From assembly GCA_026398415.1 (NCBI GenBank), contig JAPLSY010000085.1, forward strand, positions 1 to 64,000: DNA of 64,000 nt, in the 5' to 3' direction. The position numbers and the translations under genes are program-made. Below, piece after piece: positions 17,187 through 25,341 of this stretch (the first letter of the stretch is position 1; the number at the start of each line of letters is the position of its first letter). Origin of the DNA: Kiritimatiellota bacterium (GTDB lineage: Bacteria > Verrucomicrobiota > Kiritimatiellia > JAAZAB01). Under the pieces are notes generated by a model. It was not told the DNA's origin. It saw only the letters and a program-made list of their open reading frames with translations, and ran no database searches.

Positions 17187-18563
17187 ATGGACGCTAAAAC
17201 CCAAGAAAAAACCAAGTCGCCGCATTGGTTTATTACCAAGGCCGTGGCGGTGCCGATTCTCCTGGGCACGGTCCTGTTGATGGTCCCGCTGGCCAGCCGG
17301 TCGGGCCAGTGGACCGATCCCCTGACGGCGCTGTTCATGGCCACCAGCGCCATGTGTGTCACCGGGCACACGGTCATAGATTTAGGCAGTCATTTTTCTG
17401 TGTTTGGCCAGCTCGTCTTGCTGGGCTTGGTTCAGTTGGGGGGGCTGGGGTTTATGACCTTGGCAACGGCTTGCCTTGTCCTGCTGGGTCGGCGCCTGAG
17501 TATTCAGAGTGAATTGACTCTGACGGCCTCGCTGGGCGGGGAGGAGGCCAACCAGTTCAGGCGGTTGCTTTACCGGACCGTTGGGTTCACGTTTGCCGCG
17601 GAAGGTGTTGGCGCGCTGATACTCATGAGCCGTCTGATTCTTGAGCATGGATTTACAGCCGGGCGGGCTCTTTACTATGGGATCTTTCATGCTGTCAATG
17701 CCTTCTGTAATGCCGGTTTTTCGCTGTTTCCCGACAACCTTATAGCGGTTCGCGACGATAAGATTTTCATATTGACCATGGGCGTGCTGATTATCATGGG
17801 TGGGCTGGGCTTTCTGGTCATCAACGAGTTTTCGGTTTTTAAATTCTGGCGGGAGAACCGACTTACCCGCGGACACCTGTCGTTGCACGCGCGGATCGTA
17901 GTCTTGGCCACCGTGGCCCTGATTATGGCCGGCTGGCTGGGATTTGCCCTGCTGGAATGGAATAAGACCCTGGCGCCCCTGTGCGTAGCCGACAAACTGA
18001 ATTGTGCGCTGTTCCAGTCCATTACACCCCGGACGGCGGGATTCAACGTTGTGGACATGGCGCAGACCCACGCGGCTACTCGCTTTGTCACCATGCTGTT
18101 GATGTTTATCGGCGGATCACCGGGGTCCGCCGCCGGCGGCATTAAGACCACAACGGCCGTGGTGCTCCTGTACACGCTGCTGGCTATTGTCCGCGGGAAA
18201 CGGGAAACGATCTTCAAGAGCCGGACGATTTCAGTCCGCGTGGTGGAAGAAGCGCTGTCCGTGTTTCTGCTGGGGATTGTCGTGGTCGGTGGAATTTACG
18301 GCCTGTTGCTGGTTAGCGAGGAAAGCGCCTTAGTGGCGGCGCAGTTTACCTCGGAAGCCTTGTTGTTTGAAACTATTTCCGCTTTTGGTACAGTGGGCTT
18401 GTCAACCGGTATTTTGCCGGGGTTGACAGTTATGGGCAAATTGCTCATTATTATAGGAATGTTTATCGGCCGGGTCGGGCCGCTCACCATGGTGTTGGTT
18501 GTGGGCTTGAAGGACACGCGGCAACTGATCCGGTTCCCGGAAGAGGGTGTGAACATCGGGTAA
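17187..18563 (+). CDS. TrkH/KtrB-type potassium uptake channel subunit
   Basis: The 458-residue membrane protein has the four M1-P-M2 modules of this family. Selectivity-filter-like segments are TSAMCVTGHTV, AVNAFCNAGFS, ITPRTAGFN and SAFGTVGLSTG. Its size and lack of an N-terminal extension favour KtrB over TrkH. It takes up K+ when paired with an RCK regulatory ring. The matching KtrA-like gene follows after a 149-bp gap filled with dispersed repeats. Confidence 0.9.
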   Translation: MDAKTQEKTKSPHWFITKAVAVPILLGTVLLMVPLASRSGQWTDPLTALFMATSAMCVTGHTVIDLGSHFSVFGQLVLLGLVQLGGLGFMTLATACLVLLGRRLSIQSELTLTASLGGEEANQFRRLLYRTVGFTFAAEGVGALILMSRLILEHGFTAGRALYYGIFHAVNAFCNAGFSLFPDNLIAVRDDKIFILTMGVLIIMGGLGFLVINEFSVFKFWRENRLTRGHLSLHARIVVLATVALIMAGWLGFALLEWNKTLAPLCVADKLNCALFQSITPRTAGFNVVDMAQTHAATRFVTMLLMFIGGSPGSAAGGIKTTTAVVLLYTLLAIVRGKRETIFKSRTISVRVVEEALSVFLLGIVVVGGIYGLLLVSEESALVAAQFTSEALLFETISAFGTVGLSTGILPGLTVMGKLLIIIGMFIGRVGPLTMVLVVGLKDTRQLIRFPEEGVNIG

Positions 18564-18573
18564 GGGGGGAGAG

Positions 18574-18682
18574 GGCGGAAGACTGACGACAGACGACGGA
18601 TGCCGGACACCAGACCGGAGAAAACGGAAGAAAGGAATCGGCAAACGGCGAACATCCAACATCCAGCATCGAACGTCGAATG
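18574..18682. repeat. family A chain plus a CATCCAACATC-type repeat between ktrB and ktrA
   Basis: Positions 18574-18620 are GACTGACGACAGACGACGGA-type words. Positions 18649-18682 are CGAACATCCAACATCCAGC followed by ATCGAACGTCGAATG, a different low-complexity family. Together they fill nearly the entire gap between the two potassium uptake genes. Confidence 0.55.
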
Positions 18683-18712
18683 AAGAGGGCGGACAGAGGA
18701 AAGAGGGGCAAT

Positions 18713-19396
18713 ATGCGAAGAATAGGAATTATCGGCAGTGGGCGGTTTGGTTCCAGTTTGGCCCAGGCGCTGGCGGAGCGCGGCGTGGAAGTGCTTTTGC
18801 TGGACCGCGACCGCGACGTGGTGGATCACATGGCCGGTATTGTGGCCAAGGCCATGGAGGGGGATGCCACCGAGGAAGGCACCCTGGAAGCGGCCGGATT
18901 CCGCGATTGTGACATGGCTGTCGTGGCGGTCAGCTCCGACATGGAATGCAGTATTATGGCGACCCTGGCGCTCAAGGAAATGAAGATTCCCTTTATCATT
19001 GCCAAGGCGGCCAGCGATATGCAAGGCAAGGTGCTGAGTCGCGTGGGCGCGGACCGCATTGTATATCCGGACAAGGATATGGCCGCACGCCTGGCGCGTA
19101 CACTCGTGGCGCCCTCGGTGTTGGACTATGTTGAAGTCGCGGAAGGCGTCAGTATCTTGGAAATCCAGGCGCCCCTGCAGGTTGTCAGCAAGACTTTGGC
19201 TGAATCGAAAATCCGCAAGACCTACGGTGTTACCGTGCTGGTCTTGCGGCGTGCCAAGCAAGCGGATGATTCCCAGGAAACCATCGTCAGCCCCAATGCC
19301 GATGATGTCATCGAATTGGGTGATACCATGGTGATTTTCGGGACGGATGAAAAACTGCGCAAGCTTGAAAAAGAATTGAGTGAGAGCTCGATTTAG
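18713..19396 (+). CDS. KtrA/TrkA-type RCK potassium-uptake regulator
   Basis: Translation probably starts at ATG 18713 after AAAGAGGGG; a longer frame to 18680 only reads through repeat DNA. The 227-residue protein starts MRRIGIIGSGRFGSSLAQALAERG, a Rossmann RCK_N nucleotide-binding loop, with acidic DRDRD at the second strand end. It ends with a TrkA_C domain from about residue 140 (ILEIQAPLQVVSKTL, VIELGDTMVIFGT). RCK rings bind ATP/ADP or NAD(H) and gate KtrB, encoded directly upstream. Confidence 0.92.
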   Translation: MRRIGIIGSGRFGSSLAQALAERGVEVLLLDRDRDVVDHMAGIVAKAMEGDATEEGTLEAAGFRDCDMAVVAVSSDMECSIMATLALKEMKIPFIIAKAASDMQGKVLSRVGADRIVYPDKDMAARLARTLVAPSVLDYVEVAEGVSILEIQAPLQVVSKTLAESKIRKTYGVTVLVLRRAKQADDSQETIVSPNADDVIELGDTMVIFGTDEKLRKLEKELSESSI

Positions 19397-19417
19397 ACTG
19401 CTTTAGAGAGGTGAACC

Positions 19418-19798
19418 ATGCTGTCATTCCGGACAAAACATTGCGGATGGGTCGCCTGCCTGGCGCTCGGGATGATCCTGATGCTGGGCCTGTGCGCTTG
19501 CGATAACGACAATTGGAGTCACACGCCGCCGGCGGGGATGGGGAGCATCATCGTGGATAATCGCACGACAGACGGTGTGAATGTGTACCTGGATGGATAT
19601 TATACCAACCGCGTGTCGGATTTTGACTATGAAGCGTTCGATCTGGCGCCCGGCATCCACCGCGTGGTGCTGGACGAGTCCCACGGCAGTCGCAACTGGT
19701 GGGGCGATGTGGACGTGCTCGAAGGCAAGCTTACCGTGCTCGAAGTCAACACCGGTTTTTACAGTTCGGACTACGACGTGCGGGTCTACTTCGACTGA
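19418..19798 (+). CDS. small lipoprotein, PEGA-like beta domain
   Basis: The 126-residue product has a lipoprotein-type signal (LALGMILMLGLCAC, lipid Cys about residue 29). A short beta-rich domain follows: IIVDNRTTDGVNVYLDGYYTN, LAPGIHRVVLDE, LTVLEVNTGF. The V-x-V-Y-L-D-G-Y pattern and the APGIHRV turn resemble PEGA domains of surface proteins. It lies 21 bp after the RCK gene and has a GAGAGGTG ribosome-binding site, so it may be in the same operon. Its function is unknown. Confidence 0.7.
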   Translation: MLSFRTKHCGWVACLALGMILMLGLCACDNDNWSHTPPAGMGSIIVDNRTTDGVNVYLDGYYTNRVSDFDYEAFDLAPGIHRVVLDESHGSRNWWGDVDVLEGKLTVLEVNTGFYSSDYDVRVYFD

Positions 19799-19833
19799 AC
19801 CAAGGTGTGTGGTCAATCGTCATAAATCAGAAT

Positions 19834-19859
19834 CTGCCGTCCGTCCTCTGTCGTCCGGT
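19834..19859. repeat. family A dispersed repeat (reverse orientation)
   Basis: CTGCCGTCCGTCCTCTGTCG continuing to TCCGG is the reverse complement of the GACGGA-type word. It sits between two convergent genes. Confidence 0.5.
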
Positions 19860-19862
19860 TGC

Positions 19863-20753
19863 TTACTTAATGGTATTCCGCGTGGCCTTCACGAGGGCGG
19901 CCCATAATTCTTCCGGTGTCTTGGCTTCGAGCAGTTTCTCGCGCTCATTCTTTTTGGAGAAAGTCTGGACGATGCCGGAAAGCAAGCGCAAATAAAAGAC
20001 GCTGGCTGCCGTCGGGATGACAATGAAAAACACGATGTGTGTCAAGGTGCGTTCGGATGGGTTGGCGCGAATGCCCTTATGGCTGATGCCCAGGGCCATC
20101 GTCAATCCACCGCCTTCGACGCCCCGGACGTGCGGGAAGGCCAGTCCGTAATCCACGGCCGTGTTAATAATCGCCTCGCGCTTGAGGGCCTCCTTGATCA
20201 GCTTCTCGCTGTCGTCCACGAATCCTTCCTCCGCCATCTTCCGGGCCAGTTCGGCGATCCCCTTGTCACGCTCGGTGGCCTTTAGATTGGGAATCATCAA
20301 CGTGGGCGAAGAGAACCGGGCGATCCCCGGCCGCCGTGGTTCGAAGCGCCCGCCCATTTTCTTGCTCAGGCGGCGGGGCCGGACTTCGGGGTAATACAGG
20401 ATGCGCGCGCAGTTGGTGCACTGGTGCAGTTTTTCGGCGGCGCGCACGGCATAAACCAAACTGACCGGTAGGGTCAACCCACAGCCGGAACAGACATTGT
20501 TGGAGATCGGCACAATCGCCAGGAGGTCCTTCTTTTGAATCTTCTGGAACAGGAGGCGGACATCCGTCGGCATGGAGTCCAGCAGGGATTGAATGGATTC
20601 ATCAAGCTGGGAAAGGTGCTTGTCGGACATGGCCGCATCCTGTTCGGAACGGACCAGGATCAGTTCCTGGAGCTGAACGAGACTGTTTAACAGGGGATGG
20701 ACATTATTGGCATTGTTTTCGTTTGTGGGCGCGGCATTGGGCGATAGCGTCAC
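19863..20753 (-). CDS. C4 zinc-ribbon protein fused to a PTS EIIA (PtsN-like) domain
   Basis: The start is GTG 20753 behind AGGAG. Residues about 1-90 include a helical region. Residues about 87-122 carry CSGCG and CTNCARILYYPE, two CxxC pairs that form a zf-RING_7-like zinc ribbon. After a linker, residues about 155-296 read as an EIIA-Ntr/fructose-type domain. Its phosphorylatable His is in the VDYGLAFPHVRG motif, and GISHKGI and FFIVIPTAASVFYLRLLSGI follow. The family hallmark is GIAxPH. EIIA-Ntr proteins regulate K+ transport and nitrogen/carbon balance in other bacteria, and a potassium uptake pair lies next door, so a regulatory role is plausible. No PTS transport component is nearby. 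Confidence 0.8.
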   Translation of the reverse strand: MTLSPNAAPTNENNANNVHPLLNSLVQLQELILVRSEQDAAMSDKHLSQLDESIQSLLDSMPTDVRLLFQKIQKKDLLAIVPISNNVCSGCGLTLPVSLVYAVRAAEKLHQCTNCARILYYPEVRPRRLSKKMGGRFEPRRPGIARFSSPTLMIPNLKATERDKGIAELARKMAEEGFVDDSEKLIKEALKREAIINTAVDYGLAFPHVRGVEGGGLTMALGISHKGIRANPSERTLTHIVFFIVIPTAASVFYLRLLSGIVQTFSKKNEREKLLEAKTPEELWAALVKATRNTIK

Positions 20754-21112
20754 GATCGTTCTCCTGCTATTATGTGTAATGCTAACCTTGTTATGGTGGC
20801 GACGCGGGGAGTCGAACCCCGGACCTAAGGCTTATGAGTCCTCCGCTCTACCAGCTGAGCTACATCGCCATAAGAATGCAGGGATCATAGGGTGTGTGCC
20901 AAGGGTTGTCAAGGGGCGCGGCGTATTTTTTAAAAGGGGCAATCCTGCGAATATAATACCCAATCAAAATAACGCAGGAACGACCAGTAATTACGCGTGA
21001 GCATAGATTGGCTTGGCCGTTTGCATCCAATTTGCCCTTGCCATTATGCCGGGTGCAACGATATGATGATCGCAATGGGGTCGGCAATCAATACAACCAA
21101 CGGGAATAAACC
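20754..21112. other. gene-free gap containing only tRNA-Met
   Basis: Apart from the tRNA at 20794-20869 I see no coding sequence here. Positions 20880-21112 hold no clear repeat, terminator or operator that I can support, although the promoter of rhaA must lie in this stretch. Confidence 0.5.
20794..20869 (-). tRNA. tRNA-Met (anticodon CAT)
   Basis: The minus strand gives the acceptor GGCGATG pairing with CGTCGCC (one G-T), the D arm GCTC/GAGC, the loop CTCATAA with anticodon CAT, and the T arm CGGGG-TTCGACT-CCCCG, with an encoded ACCA end. The anticodon stem GAGGA/GCCTT has an A31-G39 mismatch next to the loop. It looks like elongator Met, but a lysidine-modified Ile tRNA cannot be excluded from the anticodon alone. 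Confidence 0.92.
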
Positions 21113-22366
21113 ATGACGATTCACAAAGCGTATTTGTTGGCTCGTGAACAGTATGCCGCGTATGGTAGCGACACGACCAGGGCCCTCAAGCAGTTGGCGG
21201 CTATCCGCCTTTCGTTGCATTGCTGGCAGGGCGATGATGTGGCGGGCTTCGAGCCGCGTCGCGGCAATCTCGGTGGCGTGTTGCCGACCGGTAATTATCC
21301 GGGCCGGGCGCGCACCCCGGAAGAACTGCGCACCGACTTGGCCAAAGCGCTGAGCCTGATTCCCGGTCGCCATCGCGTCAATCTCCATGCCGTCTATGCC
21401 GAAACCAGGAACCGGCCGGTTGATCGCGACGAGCTGGAGCCACAGCATTTTGCCGGTTGGGTGGCTTGGGCGCGCGCGCACAAGCTGGGGTTGGATTTTA
21501 ACGGGTCTTTCTTTTCGCATCCGCTGGCCGAATCCGGGCGCACCTTGTCCCACCCGGATCGGGCCATCCGCCGGTTCTGGATTGACCACGCCCGCGCGTG
21601 CCGCCGGATCGGCGCATTTATGGGACGCCAACTGAAAACACCCTGTGTGACCAATATCTGGGTGCCGGATGGATCCAAAGACACGCCGGCGGACCGCAAG
21701 GGGCCGCGCGAGCTGTTGCGCCAGTCATTGGACGCAATCTTCAAGGAGTCATATCATCCGGTTCACAATCTGGACGCGCTGGAAGGAAAACTGTTCGGCC
21801 TGGGGTCGGAAGCCTACGTTGTCGGCTCGCACGATTTTTATCTGGCTTACGCGGTCGCGCATCGCAAACTGCTATGCCTGGATACGGGCCATTTTCATCC
21901 CACCGAATCGGTGAGCGACAAGCTCTCGGCCGTACTCTCCCAGCTGGATCAGGTGCTTTTGCATGTCAGCCGCGGTGTGCGCTGGGACAGCGATCATGTC
22001 GTGACCCTCACGGATGATCTCCGTTCCCTGGCTGAGGAAATCGTGCGCGGCAATTATTTGCCGCGCGTCCATATCGGGTTGGACTTTTTTGATGCCAGCA
22101 TCAATCGGGTCGCCGCATGGGTCATCGGCGCCCGTGCCATGCTTCAAGCCCTGCTGATCGCGCTGTTGGAACCGACCGCCACCCTGCGCCAACTGGAACG
22201 CCAGAGGGATTTTACGGCGCGGCTTGCGTTGATGGAGGAACTGAAGAACCTGCCGTTTGGCGCCGTCTGGGATTATTACTGCCTCCAGCAGGACGTGCCG
22301 GCGAACCATGCCTGGATGCGGACGATCAAGGCCTATGAAGCCGCGGTGCAGTCCAAACGACACTGA
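21113..22366 (+). CDS. rhaA: L-rhamnose isomerase
   Basis: The 417-residue product matches RhaA, which interconverts L-rhamnose and L-rhamnulose. Landmarks are ALKQLAAIRLSLHCWQGDDVAGFE near the N-terminus, GNYPGRARTPEELR, LGLDFNGSFFSHP, NIWVPDGSKDTPADR, and LCLDTGHFHPTESVSDKLSA with metal-binding acidic and His residues. The length agrees with the family. It stands alone: no rhamnulokinase, aldolase or transporter is adjacent, so the rest of the pathway must be elsewhere. The class II aldolase at 32237 is a distant candidate only. Confidence 0.96.
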   Translation: MTIHKAYLLAREQYAAYGSDTTRALKQLAAIRLSLHCWQGDDVAGFEPRRGNLGGVLPTGNYPGRARTPEELRTDLAKALSLIPGRHRVNLHAVYAETRNRPVDRDELEPQHFAGWVAWARAHKLGLDFNGSFFSHPLAESGRTLSHPDRAIRRFWIDHARACRRIGAFMGRQLKTPCVTNIWVPDGSKDTPADRKGPRELLRQSLDAIFKESYHPVHNLDALEGKLFGLGSEAYVVGSHDFYLAYAVAHRKLLCLDTGHFHPTESVSDKLSAVLSQLDQVLLHVSRGVRWDSDHVVTLTDDLRSLAEEIVRGNYLPRVHIGLDFFDASINRVAAWVIGARAMLQALLIALLEPTATLRQLERQRDFTARLALMEELKNLPFGAVWDYYCLQQDVPANHAWMRTIKAYEAAVQSKRH

Positions 22367-22395
22367 CGATAGCGATTTTTTCAGCGCATGCCCCA

Positions 22396-22413
22396 ACCGT
22401 GAACCGTTGAACA
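22396..22413. repeat. dispersed GAACCGTTGAAC-type repeat (family C)
   Basis: The words CCGTGAACCGTTGAAC match the repeat cluster at 60475-60547, where several copies occur in both orientations. Confidence 0.5.
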
Positions 22414-22539
22414 TGCCTTTTTTATTGCTTTTTATTTGTTGACACGCGCGGTGAATAAGTCCACTTTATTCGCCTGTGTCGTTTCACCATAGTCCGGTAA
22501 CCTCGCTGTAGTGGGGGTGCCCAAGAAAGGAATGATCTC

Positions 22540-23796
22540 ATGAAGATTGACTTTTCGCGCAGACTGATCGGGTCGGTTATTGTCGGTATGCTATGTACGG
22601 GCGGCATCGTTTCCGCTGCCGATGCCGACAAGAAGGCCGAACCGGCTGAGAAAACCACCCCCGCACCGGCGGTCGCCGCTATGCCCATGGTCATGCCGGC
22701 CACGGCCGCGTCCGTTGCGACCACCAATACCCCGGCAACCATACTGGTCCAAGTCAATGACAAGACCATCACCCAGGGCGACGTTGACGCCGAAATAGGT
22801 GAAATTTCCAAGATGATGCAGAGCCGCGGACGTTCGGGCGAACAGTTGGCCATGATGTTGCCGACCATCAAGCCGCAGGTCATTGACAGCCTTGTGGTGC
22901 GGGCCCTGTTGGCCGATGAATTCGCGAAGAAAAACATCACGGTCAGCGATGACGAGATCAACAAGGAAATCGAAAAAATCAAGACGACCTTGCCCAAAGG
23001 CAAAAACCTCGAAGAACTCTTGAAAAATAATGGCGTCAGCGACAAATCCTTCCGGGAAGACATCATGGAGCAGGTTAAGTTGAGCAAGTTGCTTGGTATT
23101 GGCGAGCCGACCGAGAAGGAAATGAAGGAGTTTTACGAGAAAAACAAGAGCCGGCTTTACGAAGTCCCGGAAACCGTGCGGGCGCGCCATATCCTGATTG
23201 CCGTGAATGCCACGGACGATGCCGCCAAGAAGGCCGTCAAGAAAGAGAAAGCCGAAGCCTTGCGCAAGCAATTAGTTGACTCCAAGGGCGCTGATTTTGA
23301 AAAACTGGCCCAAGACAACTCGGATTGCCCGAGCAAGGCCATGGGCGGCGACCTGGGTGAATTCCGCAAGGGCCAGATGGTGCCGGCATTTGAAGTCGTG
23401 GCCTTCAGCCTGAAGACCAATGAAATCAGTGCGGTGGTCGAGACGGATTTCGGTTACCACGTGATCCAAATGACCGAACACAAGACTCCGCGGACCGTTG
23501 CGTTTGATGAAGTAAAACCCCAGATTGCTGCGCAATATAAAGGCCGTCAGTTGCAGGAAAAGGCGGGGCCCTTCATTCAGGAACTGCGCGACAAGGCAAA
23601 AATCACCTACCAGAACGGCGCAGAGCCGGTCAAGCCGATGATGATGCCCCCCGCCATGGGTGGTGCGCCGAATGAAGAAAATGGCGCAACAACCAAGCCG
23701 ACGGACAAGAAGTCGGATAAGCAAGACACCCTGACGGTCCCGGCAGACAAACCCGATGACAAAGCGCCAGCCAAGGAAGAGCCGAAAAAGCAGTAA
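22540..23796 (+). CDS. exported SurA/PpiC-like parvulin peptidyl-prolyl isomerase
   Basis: The ATG follows AAAGGAA. The 418-residue protein has a signal peptide (LIGSVIVGMLCTGGIVSAADA) and a Pro/Ala linker. A SurA-type N-terminal chaperone domain spans about residues 70-200 (ILVQVNDKTITQGDVDAEI). A parvulin domain at about 205-310 contains VRARHILI, DNSDCPSKAMGGDLGEFRKGQMVPAFEVVAF and TDFGYHVIQM. The C-terminus is a charged, proline-rich tail (KPDDKAPAKEEPKKQ). It should fold outer-membrane proteins in the periplasm, feeding the BamA system encoded at 60-63 kb. An intrinsic terminator follows. Confidence 0.92.
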   Translation: MKIDFSRRLIGSVIVGMLCTGGIVSAADADKKAEPAEKTTPAPAVAAMPMVMPATAASVATTNTPATILVQVNDKTITQGDVDAEIGEISKMMQSRGRSGEQLAMMLPTIKPQVIDSLVVRALLADEFAKKNITVSDDEINKEIEKIKTTLPKGKNLEELLKNNGVSDKSFREDIMEQVKLSKLLGIGEPTEKEMKEFYEKNKSRLYEVPETVRARHILIAVNATDDAAKKAVKKEKAEALRKQLVDSKGADFEKLAQDNSDCPSKAMGGDLGEFRKGQMVPAFEVVAFSLKTNEISAVVETDFGYHVIQMTEHKTPRTVAFDEVKPQIAAQYKGRQLQEKAGPFIQELRDKAKITYQNGAEPVKPMMMPPAMGGAPNEENGATTKPTDKKSDKQDTLTVPADKPDDKAPAKEEPKKQ

Positions 23797-23832
23797 AGGC
23801 GCGGACAGACGTCAGATCAATTCGCAATAAAT

Positions 23833-23871
23833 AAAAGCCGCAGAGGGGCCATGTCCTTCTGCGGCTTTTTT
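23833..23871 (+). terminator. Rho-independent terminator
   Basis: A perfect 12-bp stem, AAAAGCCGCAGA pairing with TCTGCGGCTTTT across a 13-base loop, runs into a T tract. It lies 36 bp after the PPIase stop codon and separates that unit from the accessory island. Confidence 0.93.
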
Positions 23872-24063
23872 GTTGCCCGGCAAATCCTGTTCATCCGATT
23901 TGAGCTTTGGCCCGCGGCCTATCCACCTAAGCCGTTACGCTGCAACAACTATAAGGGCCTTTTCCCATCCCCGAAGGCCCATTTCCGGCGCCCACGTAGG
24001 CTCGATCCGGCCGTCATGGATTCAAGGGGATAATACCCTGAAAAATATATTCAAAAAATAATA
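23872..24063. other. gap before the accessory island
   Basis: No gene, palindrome or known repeat could be identified. The base composition changes here from GC-rich to clearly AT-rich toward 24040, marking the left edge of the island. Confidence 0.4.
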
Positions 24064-24112
24064 TTGACAATTCCAGGTATTAGGCTTAGCATGTCTAACA
24101 AGTATAACAAGT
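24064..24112 (+). promoter_or_regulatory. sigma70-type promoter with a direct-repeat operator candidate
   Basis: A consensus -35 TTGACA (24064-24069) is separated by 17 bases from TAGCAT (24087-24092, four of six consensus bases). Just downstream, TAACAAGT is repeated with a 9-bp period at 24096-24103 and 24105-24112, around the expected transcription start. This is a reasonable autoregulatory site for the GntR-LacI regulator that follows. Confidence 0.6.
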
Positions 24113-24161
24113 CGGTTTTTTCAGCATGGCTTTTGAAGCCTAAAGAAAGCAGGTGTTTAAG

Positions 24162-25247
24162 ATGCAAAGCAACGTAAAGTCCACCAAATATGCCTATTCC
24201 GTCGTGGAGGAAAATCTTGAAAGCCAGATCCGAAACGGCCTTCTGCCGGTTGACGGTCGTATATCGTCCGAATACGAATTAAGCAGAAAATACAAAATCA
24301 GCCGGATGTCGGCGCGCCAGGCCCTCACCAATCTGGTCGGCCGGAACCTGTTGTATCGTGTCCCGGGCAAGGGCACCTTTGTCGCCGCCTGGAAGGAAAG
24401 CGCGCAAAGCTCGATTATCGGGCTTGTGCTGAATAATGTGGCCAATCCTTTTTTCGCGCAGTTGACCAAGACCATCCAGAAAAAAACGCTGGAATCCGGC
24501 TATGACGTTATTTTCTACGCCACTAACAATCTCATTGAAGAATCCAAGGCGATCGACATGCTCATTAAACGCAGGGTTGCCGGGGCGGTACTGATTCCTT
24601 CGCAGGATGACGGCGAAGCGAATCTGATCGGCAAATTAGTCCTCGAAAAAATGCCGTTTGTTTATCTGAATCGTATCTTAAAAAAACCGGAAACGGATTG
24701 TGTGATCGCCAACAATTCTGACGGGCTGGCGCAAGCCATGGAGTATCTTTTCTCCCTGGGGCACCGCCACATCGGTTTTGTGGCGGCCAGTCCTTACACG
24801 AGTGCCGTATCGGAGCGGATGGATGGCTACAATGCTTTCATGAAAAGGCGCAATCTTTCCGAATACGCGTCGGTTCAAATCAGCAGTTTTCCGAACGACA
24901 AGGGCGGCTATGACGCGGGCAAAGCCATGCTCGCTTCGCGCCGCCGGCCGACCGCAATATTCTGCGCCAATGATATTACGGCCGTCGGGGTAATGAAATC
25001 TGCCCGGGAATTGAAAATAAATATTCCCGGCGAACTGTCCATCGTCGGCTATGACGACATTGAGCTGGCCGGCCATCTTTCGCCGGCTTTGACCACGATT
25101 TCACAGCCGTTAGAGGAAATGGCTAAACAGGCGATTGATATATTGATAAAGAAAATAGGCGGCGAAAACAACGGAGCTAAAAAGCAGGTGGTCCTGCCCG
25201 CCAAACTTGTAATCCGAGAGAGCTGTGGAAGGATTCAACCGGATTAA
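24162..25247 (+). CDS. GntR-HTH / LacI-type sugar-sensing transcription regulator
   Basis: The ATG at 24162 has the better-spaced AGGTG; a GTG at 24153 is also in frame. Residues about 5-75 are a GntR winged helix (YSVVEENLESQIRNG, SSEYELSRKYKISRMSARQALTNLV, YRVPGKGTFVA). Residues about 85-360 are a LacI/RbsB-like ligand domain (IIGLVLNNVANPFFAQL, FCANDITAVGVMKSA, IPGELSIVGYDDIELAGHLSPALTTI). Known hybrids such as AraR sense sugars. It is the first gene of the island and probably controls the downstream enzymes in response to a cyclitol or sugar. Confidence 0.92.
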   Translation: MQSNVKSTKYAYSVVEENLESQIRNGLLPVDGRISSEYELSRKYKISRMSARQALTNLVGRNLLYRVPGKGTFVAAWKESAQSSIIGLVLNNVANPFFAQLTKTIQKKTLESGYDVIFYATNNLIEESKAIDMLIKRRVAGAVLIPSQDDGEANLIGKLVLEKMPFVYLNRILKKPETDCVIANNSDGLAQAMEYLFSLGHRHIGFVAASPYTSAVSERMDGYNAFMKRRNLSEYASVQISSFPNDKGGYDAGKAMLASRRRPTAIFCANDITAVGVMKSARELKINIPGELSIVGYDDIELAGHLSPALTTISQPLEEMAKQAIDILIKKIGGENNGAKKQVVLPAKLVIRESCGRIQPD

Positions 25248-25341
25248 TTCACGCCTGAATATTGTACGGAGTGCATAAAATTTGATTAAAAAACCATTTG
25301 GGTGCATGCGGAGCTATAAAAAAATCGGGAGGAAACAAAAA

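Noticed and set aside
20707-21000. Plus-strand open frame over tRNA-Met
   Set aside because: Its sequence contains the usual antisense-tRNA artefact peptide, and the real features are the tRNA and the EIIA-fusion gene start.
23841-23870. Possible riboswitch hairpin after the PPIase gene
   Set aside because: The stem-loop with a T tract is an ordinary intrinsic terminator.
24000-24160. Integrated mobile element boundary at the island's left edge
   Set aside because: No integrase, transposase, att-like direct repeats or tRNA target is seen; only a composition change.
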